Shown here in pieces: positions 6,166 to 9,965 of a stretch of DNA of 9,965 nucleotides (positions are counted from its first letter, which is position 1; every line of letters begins with the position of its first letter). Source of the stretch: Aphodousia sp048520025. Lineage in GTDB: Bacteria > Pseudomonadota > Gammaproteobacteria > Burkholderiales > Burkholderiaceae_F. Position numbers and translations under genes: made by a program. A model generated the notes under the pieces. That model had not been told where the DNA came from. It worked only from the letters and a program-made list of their open reading frames with translations, and did no database searches. The stretch spans positions 1 to 9,965 of the forward strand of contig DBFZTP010000141.1 in the NCBI GenBank assembly GCA_048520025.1. The letters are read 5' to 3'.

Positions 6166-7140
6166 ATGAATATAACGCCCCATTTTAAAGACATTACGCC
6201 TGAAACCTACGCTATTTTGGATGAACTTTGCGCATTAAAACTTTCTCATCAAGTTATGGACGGCTCCCTTCGACTCATTCGTCAAATGACAGAGCTCGGC
6301 GCCAGCGACAAACAAATTTGGGAAGCAATTGTTTTGTTTTCAAAGGCAGACTTAATGCAGGGGCGTCATGATCCCCGTCTCGTTAATTCTGTGAAAGTCT
6401 CCTCAATTGCCAATCGAGACCTCTTTGTCGAAAGACAACTCTTGATAAATCCCAAGAATGTCACCGAATTGATTACCGGTAAAGTCCGATTTGTTTTCTC
6501 TTGTGTTGCCACCTTTAATGCCAAAGAGTTGGCAAAAAATGTCTCTCACCTTATCCCTAAAGCAACGACAAGTCCTGCGTTTGATACATGGATTCAAGAG
6601 CTCTATAACGACTATGCCCCTTGGATGAAGGAGAGTTGCTTTTGGGCGGCATTTGACCAATCTCTTCAATCAATGGCAACAACAAAACTCACAGTAAGTG
6701 GTTCTGATAAAGAGCATTTCACCCCAAATTCAGACCGCCCTGTCTATTTTTTGCAGACTCCAACGAATAAAAGCGAAGAAGTCACCGAGTTATTGAGCAT
6801 GGGTATTTTGTCACAAGCCTTGAGCTTCGGTGCCGAGGTCGCCGAGATTGATGGTCACATCTATTTTAGAGCTCATGCTGGAGATGAAGACATGTTTGAG
6901 CGTTGGCTCTCTAAGAAAGTTGCCGATTGGAAGATCGAAAAGAAGTCCTTTCGTTTTAAGGTTTCTGAGTTTTGCCCACAAACTGAATGGAAGTACCAAC
7001 GATGCAACCTTTTCAATATCGATAGGATTTATGATCGCCTCTGCTCTCGAGTAAATGCCGTGAAATACGAGCGTTTTGACGTTGCTCCGGGTGAAGAGCT
7101 AGCGTCAATTACTGAGGGATATGACGATAGACTTTTCTAG
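6166..7140 (+). CDS. Array-family protein, member 4 of the run
   Basis: This 324-residue protein has a QIW variant of the motif (GASDKQIW, QIW at 50-52), the only Q among the eight. RQLLINP is followed by VRFVFSCVATFNAKELA, then APWMKE at 151-156. The C-terminal domain is well kept: a short strand-like EVAEIDGHIYFRAHA, GDEDMFERW at 239-247, and EWKYQRCNLF with W275, Y277, R279 and N281. The same block is almost repeated in the last array gene (NWRYQRCNFY). It starts 26 bp after the previous stop with a weak Shine-Dalgarno site, so it may depend on coupling or readthrough. The tail (residues ~305-324) is acidic and unique. No signal peptide is present. The function is unknown. Confidence 0.88.
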   Translation: MNITPHFKDITPETYAILDELCALKLSHQVMDGSLRLIRQMTELGASDKQIWEAIVLFSKADLMQGRHDPRLVNSVKVSSIANRDLFVERQLLINPKNVTELITGKVRFVFSCVATFNAKELAKNVSHLIPKATTSPAFDTWIQELYNDYAPWMKESCFWAAFDQSLQSMATTKLTVSGSDKEHFTPNSDRPVYFLQTPTNKSEEVTELLSMGILSQALSFGAEVAEIDGHIYFRAHAGDEDMFERWLSKKVADWKIEKKSFRFKVSEFCPQTEWKYQRCNLFNIDRIYDRLCSRVNAVKYERFDVAPGEELASITEGYDDRLF

Positions 7141-7160
7141 TTAAATCTAAGGGACTCGTC

Positions 7161-8153
7161 ATGAAGAATTATTCGCAATTTTCCGTTCTAACGCACGTTC
7201 ATCTTCACTTGATTGAACAGTTTTGTTGCCTGTGGGATAGTGAAATTGCATTTGACATGCAGTACCAAGTGCATCTGTTTCGTCTCTTACAATCGGCTAA
7301 AGCCACCGATGCTGAGATTTGGTTGGCGTTATGTCTCACAAGTTGCAAAGCAATCAATGATCAAACGATGAATGATTGCAACCCCAGGGCACCGGAAATC
7401 CATAATTTTGAACTTTTCCGCTATCACTATGCTCTGAGCAAAAATCTCCTTGAAGATCCTCGTCCGGTTGACATCAAAAGTTTACCGTCTACGGTCATTA
7501 AGGTTTGTGCTTGTCTGATTGTTTCCAAAATAACGAACATAGTGGAGTACCTTCCGCACGATGGTGACCGACTTTTGCCGCTAGAACCCATGAACGCTTG
7601 TGTTCTCTATGAAGTCTTTCTCGAGTACGGCCCTATTGTGAAAGAAACTCACTTGTGGGAACTCTTTAAGGAATGCTTTAAGACCCTCGCTCCGAGCGCT
7701 ATGCCAAAGATTTATCACCGAAATGAAAATCGTGGAGTCTATGAAATCGTCTTTTCAGGAACAAATGCCGATTGGACACTGGGGAAAATCAACCAAACGC
7801 TTACGCAACGCATTGAGCAATTGGCGAGGATCTCGGGCTTTGAAACTGCCTGTTTTGACCGAATGCTCTACATAGCAGCGCATGCACACGATGAAGAAGC
7901 ACTTGAAAAATTTCTTGCAACGCTCGTGGATGACGGTGTTCTCAAAACGCGTTCCCCTATTTGGATGGTTCGGCGATCAGCAAAACAGTACACGGATCTT
8001 TCTTGGAACTACGACCGTATTTCGTTTGGTATTTGCAGTGGTACCAACACCGAGCTCATTCTCCGTCTTATCCGAAGAGAGCACGCTTTAAAGACCGGCA
8101 AACGTCGATTGTGCTTTCAACCCGAAAACTCATCCATGATTGAGGAGTTCTAA
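7161..8153 (+). CDS. Array-family protein, member 5 of the run
   Basis: At 330 residues this is the longest member. EIW is at 52-54 (KATDAEIWLAL, with K replacing G). An insertion of about 10-15 residues precedes NLLEDP, and YGPIVKETHLW gives the mid-protein block. HDEE at 243-246 replaces the usual GDEE, and LSWNYDRISF carries W282, Y284 and R286. It is relatively cysteine-rich, with 13 by my count, several of them in VCACLIV, FKECF and FETACF. The ATG at 7161 has TAAGGGA (7148-7154) six bases upstream. Its stop codon TAA abuts the ATG of the next gene directly, and its last codons supply that gene's ribosome site. There is no signal peptide. The function is unknown. Confidence 0.87.
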   Translation: MKNYSQFSVLTHVHLHLIEQFCCLWDSEIAFDMQYQVHLFRLLQSAKATDAEIWLALCLTSCKAINDQTMNDCNPRAPEIHNFELFRYHYALSKNLLEDPRPVDIKSLPSTVIKVCACLIVSKITNIVEYLPHDGDRLLPLEPMNACVLYEVFLEYGPIVKETHLWELFKECFKTLAPSAMPKIYHRNENRGVYEIVFSGTNADWTLGKINQTLTQRIEQLARISGFETACFDRMLYIAAHAHDEEALEKFLATLVDDGVLKTRSPIWMVRRSAKQYTDLSWNYDRISFGICSGTNTELILRLIRREHALKTGKRRLCFQPENSSMIEEF

Positions 8154-8726
8154 ATGACTGAAGTTTCGCAATTTGCCACATTAACGTCGGACGTTAGAAA
8201 ACTTCTTTTTAGATGGGTTGTTTTAACAGCTGAGCATCGTGAGATTGATAGTTTTACTTTTCTGATGGATGTTATTGAACTCATGGCTAAACACGATGCA
8301 AACGATCGGGAAATTTGGCAAGCGATCGGCATCATTAACAAAATCCACGAAGTTCATGACACAACGAACCGACCGATATTGAGTTTAATAAGTGACAGAC
8401 GGACTGACACCTATGATGTCAAAACACTTCGATCTTTCATTGGGAACGAAAACGTTAATTATCGCTTGGCCTATGAACTTTTCTACCGACCTCTCAAGTA
8501 TCAAGACGGTATTAATGAAAGTGTTTGCTTCATTGTCACTGCCATTGCGACCATTCGTGGACGGCAAATTGTGCGAGAAAACGCATTAGGTAATCGCATT
8601 GAAATGCCTGATGGCCTGTTTGTTAATCACTTAGTGGGCGAGTTTTACCGTCGCTATGCACCGATTGCGAAAAAGTCTCGCCTTTGGATTGTTTTTGATA
8701 AAACTTTAAGAGGGATTCCATGTTGA
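8154..8726 (+). CDS. Array-family protein lacking the C-terminal half
   Basis: This 190-residue member keeps the N-terminal part of the family: VSQFATLTSDV, DANDREIWQAI with EIW at 53-55, an extended spacer, YELFYRP, SVCFIVTAIATIRGRQIV and YAPIAKKSRLWIVFDKTL. It stops at GIPC just where relatives go on to the C-terminal GDEE/W.Y.R domain. No leftover C-terminal coding sequence follows, because the next gene's ATG overlaps its stop by 7 bp. It is therefore a clean deletion or recombination product, or a natural one-domain version, rather than a simple frameshift. GAGGAG (8142-8147) lies six bases before the ATG, inside the preceding gene. It may be functional as an N-domain-only protein or be a decaying copy. 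Confidence 0.82.
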   Translation: MTEVSQFATLTSDVRKLLFRWVVLTAEHREIDSFTFLMDVIELMAKHDANDREIWQAIGIINKIHEVHDTTNRPILSLISDRRTDTYDVKTLRSFIGNENVNYRLAYELFYRPLKYQDGINESVCFIVTAIATIRGRQIVRENALGNRIEMPDGLFVNHLVGEFYRRYAPIAKKSRLWIVFDKTLRGIPC

Positions 8727-9685
8727 TAACAAGTCACTTATCTTCAATTTCTTCTGACACTCAAACCGCATTACACCAACTTGCTACGCTGGAGATGTGG
8801 ACAATGGCTAATTATCTGTCGCAAATCGATCTGATTGCCATCATGCAAAGCATAGATGCCTCAGAAGAAGAAATTTGGCAAGCCATTGGACTGAATAACC
8901 AAATCAAAAGCGTTAAAACCAATGCATTCGAGTATGTCAGTCAAATCAATGGTGCACGACTGGCGAACTTTCGTTGGTTTGATCGATTTAAATCTGCAGT
9001 TACATTATCGAATCCCAATTATCAAATCGCGAGAAAGCTTTTAATCTATCCATCCACTTTTGCATACTCTCTACCCGCAAGTTCTTTAAGAATATTTGCC
9101 GGCGTTGTGCTGCATAAAACGCGAGAGCTCGCTCGCTTTCTTAAGAGTCAGACGCGTCTTAAAAATCATGAACTCAACGACTATGTTTTAGGCGAGGTCT
9201 TTCATGATTACTTAACTCCGATGCGGGGAACCTGTCTTGGGATTGAATTTGATGAAGAGTTTTCGGAGCTATTTACTACCTATCCGACGCAGGCAATGAT
9301 TAGAAACCGTAGCCATCTTCAAAGCGTTTTCCGCCTTAAGAAACCTAAGCTTTTTGACAATGAAGAGACCAATGCAATGTATGCCCAATGCGCAAAAAAT
9401 GAAGCGTTGGCCGTGGGACTTGAAGTCTGCGAAGTCGATAACGAACTCTTTGTCGCCACGCATAACGGAGATGAACAATTCTTTAAACGTTGGATTCAGT
9501 CACATCCGGGACTATTTAAAGCAAGCCGGCTCCCGTATTCTGAATTTAATTGGAGATATCAACGCTGCAATTTCTACGAAGAAATTTCCATGCAGTTACC
9601 CGAAATTCGACTCTATCGGAATGATGGTAATAAACGAGCAATCAGCCGAAGATTATTGATGCGAAATAAGTCGGTATATCAATAA
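8720..9685 (+). CDS. Array-family protein, last member of the run
   Basis: This 321-residue protein carries DASEEEIWQAI with EIW at 51-53 and a longer spacer shared in style with the preceding gene (SNPNYQIARKLLIYP versus NENVNYRLAYELFYRP). SSLRIFAGVVLHKTRELA gives the hydrophobic helix. The mid block is degenerate (YLTPMRGTCLGIEFDEEF). The C-terminal domain is intact: GLEVCEVDNELFVATHNGDE, GDEQFFKRW at 250-258, and NWRYQRCNFY with W278, Y280, R282 and N284. The tail is basic (KRAISRRLLMRNKS). The start overlaps the previous stop (ATGTTGA) and AGAGGGA (8709-8715) sits inside the previous gene, so translation should be coupled. No secretion signal is visible. The function is unknown. Confidence 0.88.
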   Translation: MLITSHLSSISSDTQTALHQLATLEMWTMANYLSQIDLIAIMQSIDASEEEIWQAIGLNNQIKSVKTNAFEYVSQINGARLANFRWFDRFKSAVTLSNPNYQIARKLLIYPSTFAYSLPASSLRIFAGVVLHKTRELARFLKSQTRLKNHELNDYVLGEVFHDYLTPMRGTCLGIEFDEEFSELFTTYPTQAMIRNRSHLQSVFRLKKPKLFDNEETNAMYAQCAKNEALAVGLEVCEVDNELFVATHNGDEQFFKRWIQSHPGLFKASRLPYSEFNWRYQRCNFYEEISMQLPEIRLYRNDGNKRAISRRLLMRNKSVYQ

Positions 9686-9791
9686 GTTGAAAATGAATAA
9701 GGATTATAAGTAACAAGTTTCTTACATGGAATTGTCTTGACATTGCAATCTGAAAAACATCTCTCTCATCGCAAAATCAATCTCAAGATAA

Positions 9792-9829
9792 TTGATAGAA
9801 TGGTAGAGAAAATTAATACCCTCTATCAA
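9792..9829. repeat. Imperfect inverted repeat (possible RNA hairpin)
   Basis: Outer arms TTGATAG (9792-9798) and CTATCAA (9823-9829) are perfect. Inside them GGTA (9802-9805) pairs with TACC (9817-9820), separated by a small 3/2 internal loop, leaving an 11-base apical loop. The run of A, not T, after it on the plus strand argues against a terminator for the array. Confidence 0.4.
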
Positions 9830-9883
9830 AAAACATGTTCGGAACAATTCTGGTAACGTTCAAAAATTTCGTGAGCTCTTTTA

Positions 9884-9900
9884 GTTTATCAAAAATAAAC
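9884..9900. promoter_or_regulatory. AT-rich palindrome GTTTAT-N5-ATAAAC
   Basis: Perfect 6-bp arms around CAAAA lie about 60 bp upstream of a possible start codon at 9960. The 5-base spacer resembles the geometry of the palindromes at 3211 and 3269, but the arm sequence is unrelated. In AT-rich DNA this could easily be chance. Confidence 0.3.
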
Positions 9901-9959
9901 ACGTTGATTATTCTTTAATTTGACTTTTCAAAATAAGGAAATAAGGGAGCATAATCACC

Positions 9960-9965
9960 ATGAGC
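9960..9965 (+). CDS. Possible start of a further gene, cut by window edge
   Basis: ATG AGC is visible at the very end, preceded by AAGGGAG (9943-9949) ten bases upstream, a good Shine-Dalgarno sequence at slightly long spacing. It follows a non-coding AT-rich stretch with promoter-like fragments. Only two codons are present, so identity cannot be stated. Confidence 0.35.

Larger units (their letters stand above)
3325..9685 (+). other. Seven-gene tandem paralogue array, probable operon
   Basis: Seven same-strand, homologous but strongly diverged genes lie head to tail. The gaps are 45, 52, 26, 20 and 0 bp and the last pair overlaps by 7 bp. All begin at homologous positions, with the [EQ]IW motif at codon 50-53. 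No strong intrinsic terminator separates them; one hairpin (5226-5248) lacks a T-tract. A single transcript starting in the palindrome region at 3167-3324 is the simplest reading. The truncated member at 3-836 is an eighth copy outside this run. Confidence 0.75.
9686..9959. other. AT-rich intergenic region after the array
   Basis: I see no convincing gene in these 274 bases. The stretch is visibly more A/T-rich than the coding DNA. It contains inverted repeats at 9792-9829 and 9884-9900, a short odd-centred palindrome TGTTC-G-GAACA (9835-9845), and two -35-like hexamers (TTGACA at 9737-9742, TTGACT at 9920-9925) that lack a good -10 at proper spacing. No intrinsic terminator with a T-tract is seen after the array. 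It probably holds the promoter region of a gene beginning at the right edge. Confidence 0.5.

Noticed and set aside
9737..9742. Perfect TTGACA -35 box
   Set aside because: No acceptable -10 hexamer occurs at 16-18 bp spacing (the positions read ATCTCT/TCTCTC), so a promoter is not supported.

Overview
This is bacterial DNA, probably from a Gram-negative species. Genes are tightly packed, Shine-Dalgarno sites are good, start codons are ATG, and G+C is moderate (low-to-mid 40s % by eye). No rRNA, tRNA, transposase, integrase, phage structural or core housekeeping gene is visible, so the organism cannot be placed further. The window looks like an accessory, lineage-specific locus.

Layout. (1) At 3-836 is a plus-strand gene cut by the left edge; it belongs to the paralogous family described below. 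(2) At 924-1223 is a 99-residue protein made of three copies of a GK[VI]ELR..NG.L[IV]R.I repeat. A strong hairpin (1237-1266) follows and can serve both this gene and the operon converging on it. (3) From 3166 down to 1289 is a three-gene minus-strand operon with overlapping ends (4 bp and 17 bp). Its last gene resembles a small conserved family that I associate, from memory, with the name 'SF0329 family'; the other two are unrecognised. (4) At 3167-3324 is a divergent control region with two copies of the operator-like palindrome CGTCA-N5-TGACG, centred 57 bp apart. (5) From 3325 to 9685 are seven consecutive plus-strand genes with gaps shrinking from 52 bp to none, ending in a 7-bp overlap. 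(6) At 9686-9959 is an AT-rich stretch with small inverted repeats, and a possible new start codon sits at the right edge.

The main result is the family itself. The left-edge gene and all seven array genes are diverged members of one family of about 290-330 residues that I do not recognise. Every member carries an A-[ST/N]-x-x-[EQ]-I-W motif at about codon 50-53, then a conserved [L]L..P / hydrophobic-helix block. An [AS]P..[KR].[ST].[FLW] block follows, then a C-terminal domain with [GRH][DE]E...[LF] and a W.[YR].R-type motif. One member (8154-8726) lacks the C-terminal half and runs directly into the next gene. Two members (3-836 and 5270-6139) form a distinct subtype.

How the genes work together is not shown by homology. 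No signal peptide or clear transmembrane segment is visible, so I infer cytosolic proteins made from one transcript, possibly controlled with the divergent operon through the paired palindromes. Clusters of diverged tandem paralogues mixed with small orphan genes are typical of conflict or immunity-type and effector-type loci, but that is only inference here.
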